From the NCBI RefSeq assembly GCF_000378105.1, contig NZ_KB899251.1, forward strand, positions 62,001 to 126,000: a stretch of DNA of 64,000 nt, in the 5' to 3' direction. The notes beneath the pieces are model-generated. The model ran no database searches, had not been told where the DNA came from, and worked only from the letters and a program-made list of their open reading frames with translations. Within the stretch, counting starts at the first letter, position 1, and every line of letters starts with the position of its first letter. The translations under genes and the position numbers were made by a program. Shown here piece after piece: positions 54,272-62,937 of the stretch. This stretch comes from Rubritalea marina DSM 17716. GTDB taxonomy: Bacteria; Verrucomicrobiota; Verrucomicrobiia; Verrucomicrobiales; Akkermansiaceae.

Positions 54272-54763
54272 ATGAAACATCAGGTCACCATCTACACCGA
54301 CGGTTCGTCGCGCGGCAATCCAGGTCCAGGTGGCTATGCTGCAGTCCTTCAGGCCGGATCTCATCAAAAGGAACTCAGCGGCGGTTTTGCAAAGACCACC
54401 AACAACCGCATGGAGCTGATGGCTGCCATCGTCGCCCTCGAAGCGCTCAAGCAACCCTGCGCGGTGCAGCTAGTCTCTGACTCCAAGTATGTGGTCGATG
54501 CCATGCGACAAGGCTGGATCCATGGTTGGAAAAAGAAGGGCTGGTCGCGTGGACCAAAGAAACCACTTAAGAATGCAGAACTTTGGCAACGGCTCGATCG
54601 AGCCGCGTCTGCGCACGAGATGACTTGGACATGGGTCAAAGGCCATGCTGGTAATCCGATGAATGAACGATGTGACGAGCTGGCAGTGGCCGAGACCGAA
54701 AAACCTAATCTCCAGCCTGATCCAGGCTTTATCGAAGATCATGATGAACAAGGTCTACTTTAA
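54272..54763 (+). CDS. rnhA: ribonuclease HI
   Basis: This 163-residue enzyme cleaves the RNA strand of RNA-DNA hybrids. Starting at ATG 54272 the catalytic residues fall exactly at the E. coli positions Asp10, Glu48 and Asp70, with His125 and Asp135 one residue later. The basic handle [14 protein letters not shown] is present. ATG 54260 is an alternative that adds four residues. A short acidic tail follows the core. Confidence 0.95.
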   Translation: MKHQVTIYTDGSSRGNPGPGGYAAVLQAGSHQKELSGGFAKTTNNRMELMAAIVALEALKQPCAVQLVSDSKYVVDAMRQGWIHGWKKKGWSRGPKKPLKNAELWQRLDRAASAHEMTWTWVKGHAGNPMNERCDELAVAETEKPNLQPDPGFIEDHDEQGLL

Positions 54764-54917
54764 CACCCGCACATCGTTGACGCTGGCTGAAGGGGTTCAA
54801 AATTAGTCAGACTAAAATAGAGAATTCCTTGATTTTCAGGGGGCTGAGGCCTCGAGGAGGAGGCTATAGAGCTTTGGAGGAATTGATTATCAATGTCCTG
54901 ATCCACCAGGCTCATGG

Positions 54918-55346
54918 TCAATGAGTGGGAAGTGGGAGCGCTTTAGGGGAGCGTCGGATCAGCGATTTAGGCTTGGAGTCATGGGAACTGCTGGTGCCGA
55001 AGCGTCGGCGCAAGGTGCCGCTGGAGCTGGTGGTGATGACAATTGTTTCAGGAGGCACGAGTGACAGGGTCCAAGAGGTGCCGAGTTGGATCGTGTCTAG
55101 CCTGGTACGCTTGTGCTTGGAGTTGTTGATCATGCGCGAGCCTATGGCTGGAGAATCGAGTTTTCCCTCGTAATACACGAAGTCCTTGCCATGCTGGCGT
55201 ACTTCGACGAAGCGGTGATCATCAATCATATAGCGACCTGGGATCGAGACACTTTCTGGTGAAGTCGGGAGCGTTGGGTCTGAAAAATCCATGAACAGGA
55301 CAGCAGCAAAGCCAGCGAGAAGTAGGATAAGGATTATTTTAAACAT
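54918..55346 (-). CDS. small membrane-anchored hypothetical protein
   Basis: This 142-residue protein has one N-terminal hydrophobic helix (MFKIILILLLAGFAAVLFMDF) and a beta-rich remainder (GRYMIDDHRFVEVRQHGKDFVYYEGK, LGTSWTLSLVPPETIVITTSS) with a basic tail. The start ATG 55346 was chosen by the helix; upstream in-frame ATG 55370 is possible. Family not recognised. Confidence 0.5.
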   Translation of the reverse strand: MFKIILILLLAGFAAVLFMDFSDPTLPTSPESVSIPGRYMIDDHRFVEVRQHGKDFVYYEGKLDSPAIGSRMINNSKHKRTRLDTIQLGTSWTLSLVPPETIVITTSSSGTLRRRFGTSSSHDSKPKSLIRRSPKALPLPTH

Positions 55347-55452
55347 GATGGCATTCCAGTGAGGATACATGTTAGCTAGTTTTGTGGAAAAGAAATATGC
55401 TAGCGGGTTCTCATCCCCCCCTCTCTGGAGGTGTCTGAGTGGTAGAAACAAC

Positions 55453-55481
55453 AAAGGCTTTCAGAGTTACTGAAAGCCTTT
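55453..55481. terminator. terminator downstream of tRNA-Leu
   Basis: A perfect 12-bp stem (AAAGGCTTTCAG at 55453-55464 with CTGAAAGCCTTT at 55470-55481) and a 5-base loop lies 9 bases past the tRNA 3' end. Short T and A runs on both sides make it usable in either direction. Confidence 0.8.
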
Positions 55482-55489
55482 TGAAAGAA

Positions 55490-55577
<88 letters not shown>

Positions 55578-55647
55578 AAGGTGTTGTTTGGTGTGGCGGT
55601 GTTGTAGCCGGATCTCAGCGCTTGGCAAGAAAATCTTTGCGCAAAAG

Positions 55648-56733
55648 TTACTTTTTCTCTGGATTGGGGGCGAGTAGCGCAGAGACCGTGAGGTCGACAA
55701 AGCTGCCGAGTTGACCCGAATATTGGATATAGCCCTGTTGGTCAATGAGGTAGCAGCTCGGGGTGGCTTGGATGCGGTACTGGTAGCTCAGCTGGCCTTC
55801 AGGATCGCTGAAATGGACTCCGGCGACAGGGGTTTCTTGGAGGAATTTGCGTAGCGTGGCGGCTTGGTCGCGATTGACTCCAACAATCTGTACTGGCTGC
55901 CTTTGATAGGTTTGATGGAGTTTATTGAGGAACTTGATGGTGTCTGGCGCTTGTTCCCAGCTATTCCAGAAAACGAGCACGATGACCTTGCCAGCAAAGT
56001 TACTGAGTTTGAGTGGGAGACCATTGCTGTCTTTGCCCACGAGCATGGGGGCTTGGACGCCTTTGGAGAGTTTGGTCATCTTGTAAATCTCTTCTTTTGC
56101 AATATCGGCGAGCGGGATGCCATCAATGTCTGTATCTGCCGCATGGATGATGGATACACGGATGAGATCGAGTCGGCGGCGGTTGATCGAGGAGGAATCG
56201 CCAAGTTGTCCGAGTATGCCTGAGAGCGCGAGGCTGGCTTGGCCGCGTACCACCTTGCTCTTGTCTGAATCGACAATCGACTCGAGGAAGGCAATTTTCT
56301 TTTGCACCAAGTGGTTGCTGGCTGTTGCTTGTGGATCAGAATTTCCGGCATCGACTAGTGCGAGGCAGAACTTGCCCAGCTCTGGTGAGCCCGCGTGGTA
56401 TTGCTCGATGTATTTGGTGAGATTGATGGTTCCTTTGGCGCTCAGTGTCGGGTGATGACGCAAGAGCCAAATGATGTACTCCATCGACCACGCTTGGTTT
56501 AACGAGCTGGCAATAGCGGCCACCATGCGCTTGCCATAGGCCTCATTGTCAGGGCGGATTTCTAATAGGCTCAGCTTCTCTTGTGGAGTCTGGGCCTTTA
56601 GCATCTTTTGGCGCCACTCGAGTTCTTCCACACGCTGTTCGACAACGATTTGTTTCGCAGTCTGGGCATCATTGGCCAGAGTGATTTTGGGAAGGAGTGT
56701 GAGTGAAAGTAATGCAAGAATACGCAGTCTCAT
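55648..56733 (-). CDS. exported TlpA-like protein lacking redox cysteines
   Basis: This 361-residue protein has a signal peptide (LRILALLSLTLLPKITLA), a helical repeat-like middle (about 60-215) and a C-terminal thioredoxin-like domain of the AhpC/TlpA type (APMLVGKDSNGLPLKLSNFAGKVIVLVFWNSW, PVQIVGVNRDQ, IQATPSCYLIDQQGYIQY). Where WCxxC should stand the sequence is WEQA, so both redox cysteines are missing. A binding or structural role is likely rather than disulfide exchange. GTG 56739 is an alternative start. Confidence 0.75.
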   Translation of the reverse strand: MRLRILALLSLTLLPKITLANDAQTAKQIVVEQRVEELEWRQKMLKAQTPQEKLSLLEIRPDNEAYGKRMVAAIASSLNQAWSMEYIIWLLRHHPTLSAKGTINLTKYIEQYHAGSPELGKFCLALVDAGNSDPQATASNHLVQKKIAFLESIVDSDKSKVVRGQASLALSGILGQLGDSSSINRRRLDLIRVSIIHAADTDIDGIPLADIAKEEIYKMTKLSKGVQAPMLVGKDSNGLPLKLSNFAGKVIVLVFWNSWEQAPDTIKFLNKLHQTYQRQPVQIVGVNRDQAATLRKFLQETPVAGVHFSDPEGQLSYQYRIQATPSCYLIDQQGYIQYSGQLGSFVDLTVSALLAPNPEKK

Positions 56734-56795
56734 GGGCACAAGGTAGCAATGGGAGGTGGCTTGACAAGTACTTGTTGGGCATGCGTGCAGTAGAC

Positions 56796-56822
56796 AAAAA
56801 AAACGCGACCTGAATGGTCGCG
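56796..56822 (-). terminator. Rho-independent terminator of the 109-aa membrane protein gene
   Basis: A 7-bp stem CGCGACC/GGTCGCG (56804-56810 with 56816-56822) has an eight-A run at its left edge, a U-run on the minus strand. Confidence 0.8.
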
Positions 56823-56869
56823 CTTGGAAGAGATAGAGAGTTCTACGAGGTTTTTATGTTAGAGCGAAA

Positions 56870-57199
56870 TTAGCTCATGATGAATCGGCCATGATAGACA
56901 GTCCAAGCGGCAGCTGCACCGAGAGTGACGAGCATGATCCATGCTGCTAGGCCTGTCACCTTCTTGCGCTTGACGAGTGTGAGAGTACCGCCAAGTGCAA
57001 GCCAGATGGCGAGCTTAATAAAAAACCACATAGGGAACTTGCCGCCTACCATGGCAAATCCAGAGATCAATGTGAGTGCAAGCCCGAGGCCGTGGGATAT
57101 AGCGGCTCCTTTGGACCATTGCTTCATGCCGTAGGCGAAGCCCATGAAGATGAGGATGATACCGACGACGTGGATGATGTTGTAGATGTATGCTGGCAT
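56870..57199 (-). CDS. small integral membrane protein
   Basis: This 109-residue protein has four hydrophobic segments (IIHVVGIILIFMGFAYGM, HGLGLALTLISGFAMVGG, WFFIKLAIWLALGGTLTL, AAWIMLVTLGAAAAWTVY) with short loops. The start is ATG 57199 (MPAYIYNII). Similar unnamed proteins occur in related bacteria, and the plan recalls SirB-like proteins. Function unknown. Confidence 0.7.
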   Translation of the reverse strand: MPAYIYNIIHVVGIILIFMGFAYGMKQWSKGAAISHGLGLALTLISGFAMVGGKFPMWFFIKLAIWLALGGTLTLVKRKKVTGLAAWIMLVTLGAAAAWTVYHGRFIMS

Positions 57200-57374
57200 G
57201 GAATTCTGTGGTTGAAATGCGTGTTCAGCTATAGATGGATGTCTGTTGGGATGCAAGCCCAAGCTAGTTTGTCGGCAATTGCTAGACTGTGATAGAGTGA
57301 TATGTAGCTAGTGTCGCAGTTGTCACTTTTCTGATGTTCCAGAATTTAAGTCATGCTCTATAGCTTTGGCTCGT

Positions 57375-58634
57375 ATGGAAAAAGAGGACTATGCTCTCAT
57401 TGATACTAAGGTTTGGAAGACGGTTCAAGTACCGGGATTGCAGTCACCGAAGCATCAATTGAGCTATGACAGCACGGAAGTGCAGAGGGTGTTGAAAGAG
57501 TCGTTCAACATGATGTTCCCAGAGATTGTGACTGGACGTAATGGTGAGAAACGCTACCAGGTCTTGAACAAGGCGGGTGAGGATATTATTCCTGAGGTAG
57601 AGCCAGCGAAGAATATCAACGATATCCCTCGTGCAGAGATGATGCGATTGATGGAAGGGTGGATTCGTCTGCGCCGCAAGGTGCAGGAAGGGGGCGTTCC
57701 AGCACGTGCGTCTTCCATTTTGCTGAATTTTCGCGTTCCTAATCCTCGTGAATCGTTAGATCGCTACATGATCCACACCGATCGCTCGGGGGAGCAGAAG
57801 CTGGTGATTCGTTGGGGGTATGAAAATGAAGACCACCGAGCGGTATCACTGGAGCGAGCGATCAGTGTCTTGATGGATGTGCCACTAGGCCATATGCGCA
57901 GTATTCTTTCAACTACGATGTCTCCCGGGACTGCGACGGTGCTCGTGGGGCAGACACCAGAGTTAGAAAAGGGTGATAGGGCGAAGCAGGATGAGACGTC
58001 CTCTAGCACATCAAAGTCTGCAATCATCGGCAGTATTGCAGCGTGTACGGTATTGGGAATAGCGGCTCTTTGCTGGTTGTTGTTCGGTGCTTCATCTGAG
58101 GATGAGGTTGCAAGTCTTGATACTACTGGCACTGCCTTGGGCCAAGCTATGTTGAACGAAGCGCCTGCCGCTACGCAGGTTCAAGAGGTCGTCGAGAAGC
58201 CGGCACTGGTGAAGGATGAGGTGCTTGTAGAGGCTCAGTTAGAAAAGGCACAGCCTAAGGTAGAGCAGCCCAAAATAATCGAGGTGGTCAAGGTGGTTGA
58301 AGTGGAGTCGGCACCTGTCGCTCCAGCGAAGCTAAGCCTTGATGCGATGGTGAAGGCTAAGCCAAGTGAAGAGAATGATTTGATGGGAGAGATGCTTGGC
58401 AAGCCAGGCAAAGCAGTAGGGGGAAAAAGTAGCATGGTGGATGTGATGCTGACTTCGTCTACTTCGACATCTGAGGAGCAAGTGCTTCAGTCAGAAGTTA
58501 AGCTGAAGAGCTTGATGGATGCGATGACTGAAAAAACAGCTCCAGAGAAAGTCTCCACTGACAAGGCAAGCCTGGAAGCAATGATCCACAATGAGGGCAA
58601 GCAGGAAAGCTTGCTCGATGCCATGAAGCACTAA
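57375..58634 (+). CDS. single-TM protein with repeated SLxDAM motifs
   Basis: This 419-residue protein has an N-terminal cytosolic domain (about 1-200) with RLMEGWIRLRRKVQEGGVPARASSILLNF, a transmembrane helix (SAIIGSIAACTVLGIAALCWLLFGA, about 213-237), and a Glu/Lys/Pro/Val-rich outer part. In the last 110 residues the motif SL-x-D/E-x-M recurs five times (LSLDAMVKAK, SMVDVMLTSS, KSLMDAMTEK, ASLEAMIHNE, ESLLDAMKH). Family unknown. It lies 35 bases before the PstS-like/OmpA gene and is probably co-expressed. Confidence 0.65.
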   Translation: MEKEDYALIDTKVWKTVQVPGLQSPKHQLSYDSTEVQRVLKESFNMMFPEIVTGRNGEKRYQVLNKAGEDIIPEVEPAKNINDIPRAEMMRLMEGWIRLRRKVQEGGVPARASSILLNFRVPNPRESLDRYMIHTDRSGEQKLVIRWGYENEDHRAVSLERAISVLMDVPLGHMRSILSTTMSPGTATVLVGQTPELEKGDRAKQDETSSSTSKSAIIGSIAACTVLGIAALCWLLFGASSEDEVASLDTTGTALGQAMLNEAPAATQVQEVVEKPALVKDEVLVEAQLEKAQPKVEQPKIIEVVKVVEVESAPVAPAKLSLDAMVKAKPSEENDLMGEMLGKPGKAVGGKSSMVDVMLTSSTSTSEEQVLQSEVKLKSLMDAMTEKTAPEKVSTDKASLEAMIHNEGKQESLLDAMKH

Positions 58635-58669
58635 TTTTAACTATTCCCCCCAACTATACCCTAAAGACA

Positions 58670-60358
58670 ATGATGAAAACTACTAAGAAGATAGCTTGGT
58701 TCATTGGGTTGATATCGGCCCTTATGATGAGCATGGCTCCTGCCGCAACTCTGAATGAAGAGTTTGCAAGCTTGAAAGACCAACGCGAGAAGCGCGAGAC
58801 GCTGATCGACTACCTTAAGACCACGAAGGAAGCCTCCGAAGGGGTGGATGGCCTTCTGAAACTTAAGGACAGTATGCCACTGGCTGCTAAGGCCGTGGTG
58901 CATGCGGAGAACAAGGACCGCCAGCGCATGTTTGCGATTATCGCAACATTGGAAAATACCAGTGCTGCAAATGTGGCAAAGTTGTTTGCGCAACGGATGG
59001 GTGTCGACACCTCAGCACCTGAGTTTGTAACGACGCTTCGCCTTCACGGCTCGAACACCGTGGGTGCGAGCTTGGCTCCTGAAATTGTGAAAGCATTTCT
59101 AGCGAAACTAGGACACTCTGAAATCTCTGTGGAGAAAGAAGGCGTGGAGTCCAAGATTCGCTACAAGCAACTTGGCAAGCGAGAAATTAGCGTTGTTGAG
59201 ATCAAGGCGCACGGCTCTAGCACCGCATTTGGTGAAACGACTTCATCCAAGAATGTTGGGCTGTTCAAAGGTTTTGCAGATATTGGGATGGCATCACGCC
59301 AAATCAAAGACAAAGAACAGGTGAAGCTGAGTGATATCGGCAAGGGTGACCTTCGCTCTGCAGCTTGTGAATTCCCCATCGCTCTAGATGGAGTGGCGAT
59401 TATTGTGAACCGTAATAACCCGATTCAAGAGCTCACGGTGCAGCAGGTAGCGGCGCTATTTTCAGGACAGGTAAAAAACTGGAAAGAGCTAGGTGGCCCG
59501 GATCAAGCAGTCAATGTATACGCTCGTGATGAGCAATCTGGTACTTGGGATACTTTCAAGTCTCGCGTGCTCAAGCCTACGAAGGCGAAGCTTCGGAGTG
59601 ATCAAGTGAAGCGTTTCGAAGACTCAGGCCTCTTGGTACGTAACGTGGCGAGTGATCGTGGCGGTATTGGCTTCTGTGGCCTTGCCTATGTTGATTCCTC
59701 AGTGAGCGGTGTCGGTGTGAAGGCCAGTGCTAGCACACGTGGTTTCCAGCCAACTCGCTTGACTGTGAAGACTCAGGATTACCCACTAGCACGTCTCTTG
59801 TATTTCTACTTGCCGATTGACTCAAATGACATGGCTCGCGATCTCGTGAAATTCGCGATGTCGAACGAAGGGCAGGCAGTGGTGGATCAGGTTGGTCTTG
59901 TTGGTCAGGGTCTCTCTACCCAGCAGGATGCGAATAACGCTGCCAAGCTCAAGAAGCAGCTTCTCATGGACTCCGCAGTACCTCAGCGCTATAAGGATCT
60001 CATTGCTGATGCTGACCGTCGCGATACGCAGGCCAACATCCGCTTCATGTTTGGTTCCAACAACCCAGACGTAAACTCCATCAATAACCTTGATCGTATT
60101 GCGAGCTACCTGGCGAATGCAGGTCGCGAAAATTACACCGTGATCTTGGCTGGCTTTGCTGACAGTGTGGGCGAAAAATCATCCAACTTGCGTCTCTCCG
60201 AGCGCCGCGCAAATGTGATTAAAAACCTTCTCCAAGCCAAAGGGGTGCAGAGTGTGGTAGCAACTGGCTTTGGCGAGTCGATGCCAGTGGCGGACAATGA
60301 CAGCGATGCTGGACGTTCGAAGAACCGCCGCGTCGAGGTCTGGATCAAACGTAACTAA
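58670..60358 (+). CDS. PstS-like substrate-binding protein fused to OmpA domain
   Basis: This 562-residue exported protein (signal ends AAA-like APAATL) has a short helical part, then a phosphate-binding-protein-like domain (about 120-415; RLHGSNTVGASLAPEI, GFADIGMASRQI, VYARDEQSGTWDTFKSRVL, SDRGGIGFCGLAYV) and an OmpA-like peptidoglycan-binding domain (about 445-562; AGFADSVGEKSSNLRLSERRANVIKNLL, SKNRRVEVW). It should be held on the cell wall in the periplasm. No phosphate ABC transporter genes are adjacent. ATG 58673 is an alternative start. Confidence 0.88.
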   Translation: MMKTTKKIAWFIGLISALMMSMAPAATLNEEFASLKDQREKRETLIDYLKTTKEASEGVDGLLKLKDSMPLAAKAVVHAENKDRQRMFAIIATLENTSAANVAKLFAQRMGVDTSAPEFVTTLRLHGSNTVGASLAPEIVKAFLAKLGHSEISVEKEGVESKIRYKQLGKREISVVEIKAHGSSTAFGETTSSKNVGLFKGFADIGMASRQIKDKEQVKLSDIGKGDLRSAACEFPIALDGVAIIVNRNNPIQELTVQQVAALFSGQVKNWKELGGPDQAVNVYARDEQSGTWDTFKSRVLKPTKAKLRSDQVKRFEDSGLLVRNVASDRGGIGFCGLAYVDSSVSGVGVKASASTRGFQPTRLTVKTQDYPLARLLYFYLPIDSNDMARDLVKFAMSNEGQAVVDQVGLVGQGLSTQQDANNAAKLKKQLLMDSAVPQRYKDLIADADRRDTQANIRFMFGSNNPDVNSINNLDRIASYLANAGRENYTVILAGFADSVGEKSSNLRLSERRANVIKNLLQAKGVQSVVATGFGESMPVADNDSDAGRSKNRRVEVWIKRN

Positions 60359-60388
60359 GCAAACGCTAAACCATTCCAATCCTATTCA

Positions 60389-60430
60389 TAAGGGCAGGCA
60401 AGTCTCCAACTTGCTTGCCCTTATTTTTTC
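60389..60430 (+). terminator. Rho-independent terminator of the PstS-OmpA gene
   Basis: A perfect 14-bp stem (AAGGGCAGGCAAGT at 60390-60403 with its complement at 60409-60422) is followed by a six-T run. It closes the two-gene unit from 57375. Confidence 0.9.
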
Positions 60431-60529
60431 AATTCTGTCATGGATTTATCTAATTCTTGAAATGTTAGTTTACTAAGATCAGTATAGATGTTATTGAGAT
60501 TCAGTATCAATTGGGAATTAATGGTTGTG

Positions 60530-60712
60530 ATGGGAAAAGTGAAGACATTGTGTAAGTGGGGGTCTAAGGACATCTTGAAGCATCTCGAGACATTAGGAGA
60601 ATGGACGGATGAACCACGTTATGCCTGCAAGAAGTGTGCACGTGTTTGTAATTCTAAGAAGGGGTTGTGCAAACCAGTGGCGCTTCCAGTGAAGGCTATG
60701 AGCTTTCATTGA
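60530..60712 (+). CDS. four-cysteine mini-protein
   Basis: This 60-residue basic protein has Cys residues in KTLCKW, YACKKCARVC and KGLCKP, with the CxxC pair in the middle and a lone Cys before and after, suggesting a small zinc-ribbon. The start could be ATG 60530 or 60521. Small proteins of this pattern are, as I recall, common in Verrucomicrobiota and Planctomycetota. Function unknown. Confidence 0.6.
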   Translation: MGKVKTLCKWGSKDILKHLETLGEWTDEPRYACKKCARVCNSKKGLCKPVALPVKAMSFH

Positions 60713-60933
60713 TCTCTTGTGATTGAGGGTGGGACAGAGGATCGACCTTTGTTTACTGGCATAGAGCTTACTATTGCCGTTGTGCTGGAGAGGCTGTTAT
60801 TTAAAAATGTTTTGACTATTTCTGTAGATCTCGAGGAGAAGTTGTTTGTTATCAATGTTTTAGAGTCTTGACTTTACTTGCCTAACAATGGCATGATTTT
60901 TCTTTACTTCGATCATTTTGCTATCCCCCAATT

Positions 60934-61683
60934 TTGCAACTAGGAAAGTACATACCCACAATCATGCTATCACTATGTGGCGTGGCTACAGCAGCCACCA
61001 CGATCACATTGAGTGAAGCGAATGCTATTGGCGGGACATCAAGTTTGGGGACATTGTCTGTATCGAATGCGCGGGTGGATCTAGCAAATGGACGTGCTCG
61101 TGACATGACTTATGTGATTGAAGATCTCGATTTTAATGATGATGGAATTCCTGATCCTGTGACGGTGGTGATCCGTGTGGAGCCAGTGGGGCTCAATGGA
61201 CGCATCACGCGAAGTAACAGCAATGGGAGTTTTGGCTACCGTGGTGATAATCGAGCTTCCATCAGTGCGACTGATGAGAGGATGTTGGTCTCTGTGCAGT
61301 CTATCAGTGTCGCTGGTGGCTACAACATTGCATTTGATGGTTTTGAGGGGCTGAGCTTTCGCGGTTATGATAACAATGACCGTCATGCGTTTTACGATGG
61401 TGATGGAGCTGGTACGGGGGAGACGGTGGGGGATGCGAATCTTACAGGAGATAGCATCTATTTTTCGACACTACAGCAAACGATAGAGGTGGGTTATGCT
61501 GAGAACCTCGACCCGGGAGATCCTACCAATGATTTGAACAATGGTTATCGTCTAGCGTCCTACAATTTTGTGATCAGCAGTACGGAGGATGTGGTGGCGA
61601 TTCCAGAGCCTTCAGCTGCAGCGATGTTCTGGATTGCTGGGCTAGGGGTGCTGCTGAGGCGCTCAAAGAGCACATTGCTCTGA
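60934..61683 (+). CDS. PEP-CTERM sorted exported protein
   Basis: This 249-residue protein has a signal peptide (LGKYIPTIMLSLCGVATAA), a Ser/Gly/Asp-rich beta body with DFNDDGIPDP and a C-terminal PEP-CTERM signal: IPEPSAAAMFWIAGLGVLLRRSK, i.e. the PEP motif, a hydrophobic helix and Arg. Exosortase should process it for surface display or secretion; no exosortase gene is in this window. The start is TTG 60934, with ATG 60964 as alternative; both are weak. Confidence 0.8.
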   Translation: MQLGKYIPTIMLSLCGVATAATTITLSEANAIGGTSSLGTLSVSNARVDLANGRARDMTYVIEDLDFNDDGIPDPVTVVIRVEPVGLNGRITRSNSNGSFGYRGDNRASISATDERMLVSVQSISVAGGYNIAFDGFEGLSFRGYDNNDRHAFYDGDGAGTGETVGDANLTGDSIYFSTLQQTIEVGYAENLDPGDPTNDLNNGYRLASYNFVISSTEDVVAIPEPSAAAMFWIAGLGVLLRRSKSTLL

Positions 61684-61751
61684 GGGGCTGAGTTGGAATT
61701 GGATAGGACTGAGTATCGACAAAGTGCCTGATCCTTTGCTAACACTTCAGC

Positions 61752-62372
61752 ATGAAAATGTTTTTGCTCATGCTTGTGATGCTTGGAGGTGCCTTTTGGT
61801 TTTGGAACTACAATGAGGGCAATGGCTCGGGTTTGAAGGGGATGTTTAATAATCTCTTTGAAGAGAAGCAGGATGTTTATGTGGTACAGAAGGGGGATAC
61901 CTTGAGTTCTATCTCCCGACGCTATGGGCTCTCAGTTGAGGATTTGAAGTCTCGCAACCAGCTTAGCTCAGATGTGATCCATGTAGGAATGCAGCTCAAG
62001 GTAGATGGTGGGAATGTCACTCAGGGGCAGGCCAGTGAATATGTGGGACCACTGCCACGTAAATCGGCAGGCGAGGTCGTCGAGGCACCCAAGCCAAAAC
62101 CTGTAAAACCTATTGCTAAAAAGCAACTTCCTAAGTCCACAGTGATGGAATCGCAGGAAATCGCCATCGACATTGATGATAAGAACCAGGTGTATTTGAA
62201 GACCAACGACGGTAAGTATAAGCCGGCTGGGGTCATTATCTATGGTTCAGATGCGGATAAAAATGGCAACGAGGTGAAGACGATTACCTATCGTGACCTC
62301 AAAGGAAAAGAGACCACGCTTTCAGGGGCGAATACTCCAGATGCAGTGATCCGAAAGTCTTTAGGTCAGTAA
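61752..62372 (+). CDS. LysM-domain membrane or exported protein
   Basis: This 206-residue protein has an N-terminal hydrophobic helix (LLMLVMLGGAFWFW), a LysM domain at about 42-86 (YVVQKGDTLSSISRRYGLSVEDLKSRNQL), a proline/lysine linker and a C-terminal part with IDIDDKNQVYLKTNDGKYKPAGVIIYG. LysM should bind peptidoglycan. Its start lies 68 bases after the PEP-CTERM gene. Confidence 0.88.
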   Translation: MKMFLLMLVMLGGAFWFWNYNEGNGSGLKGMFNNLFEEKQDVYVVQKGDTLSSISRRYGLSVEDLKSRNQLSSDVIHVGMQLKVDGGNVTQGQASEYVGPLPRKSAGEVVEAPKPKPVKPIAKKQLPKSTVMESQEIAIDIDDKNQVYLKTNDGKYKPAGVIIYGSDADKNGNEVKTITYRDLKGKETTLSGANTPDAVIRKSLGQ

Positions 62373-62400
62373 AGAGGTTCTTGGAGCCTTGTTATAATTG

Positions 62401-62428
62401 CTGAGCGCTTAGGTGCTCAGCTTTTTTT
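62401..62428 (+). terminator. Rho-independent terminator of the LysM gene
   Basis: The stem CTGAGC (62401-62406) pairs with GCTCAG (62415-62420), followed by seven T residues, 29 bases after the LysM stop. Confidence 0.85.
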
Positions 62429-62937
62429 GTGCCGTCGGACTGGCTTTACTGCATGCATGGCTTCTTGAGATAGCATGGAGCCCCAGTTTCATGGTGGCAA
62501 GCATGCCTGCGAGGGCGGTTCATCGAGCCTGTGTTTACCAATATGGGGAGTTAAATTAACAGCTGTATTGTTAGGGGTGTAGTAAAAGTTTTTGATATTA
62601 TACATGATTTGCTTATCACCTGTAAAGAAATTAATTGATACATCTAATTGATCGAATTTTTTTATCATGAATACAGAAGTTGTTTAACCCTTTGTTTTGT
62701 TGAGTTTGTTATGGCGTGAATCATACATTTATAGGATTTTTGATAAATTAATCTAAGTTGACTCAAAAATTAATTCAGTTCATACCTATTAGTTATACAG
62801 GTAATTACGTTCATGTGTGGCCAGAATGTGATAACTAAATTGGGGTGAACAGTGTTAGGTTGTTCAAGTTTTTAGTTAGAGCTCTGAGTGTTGATCGGGA
62901 TTGTCTGTAGATGAAGCAATAAAACCACAACCTATTC
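62429..62937. other. AT-rich intergenic region, no gene seen
   Basis: About 500 bases between the LysM terminator and the last gene are AT-rich, with TTGACT at about 62757 as a possible -35 but no convincing -10. No ORF or strong hairpin was found. It probably holds the promoter of the next gene. Confidence 0.55.
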
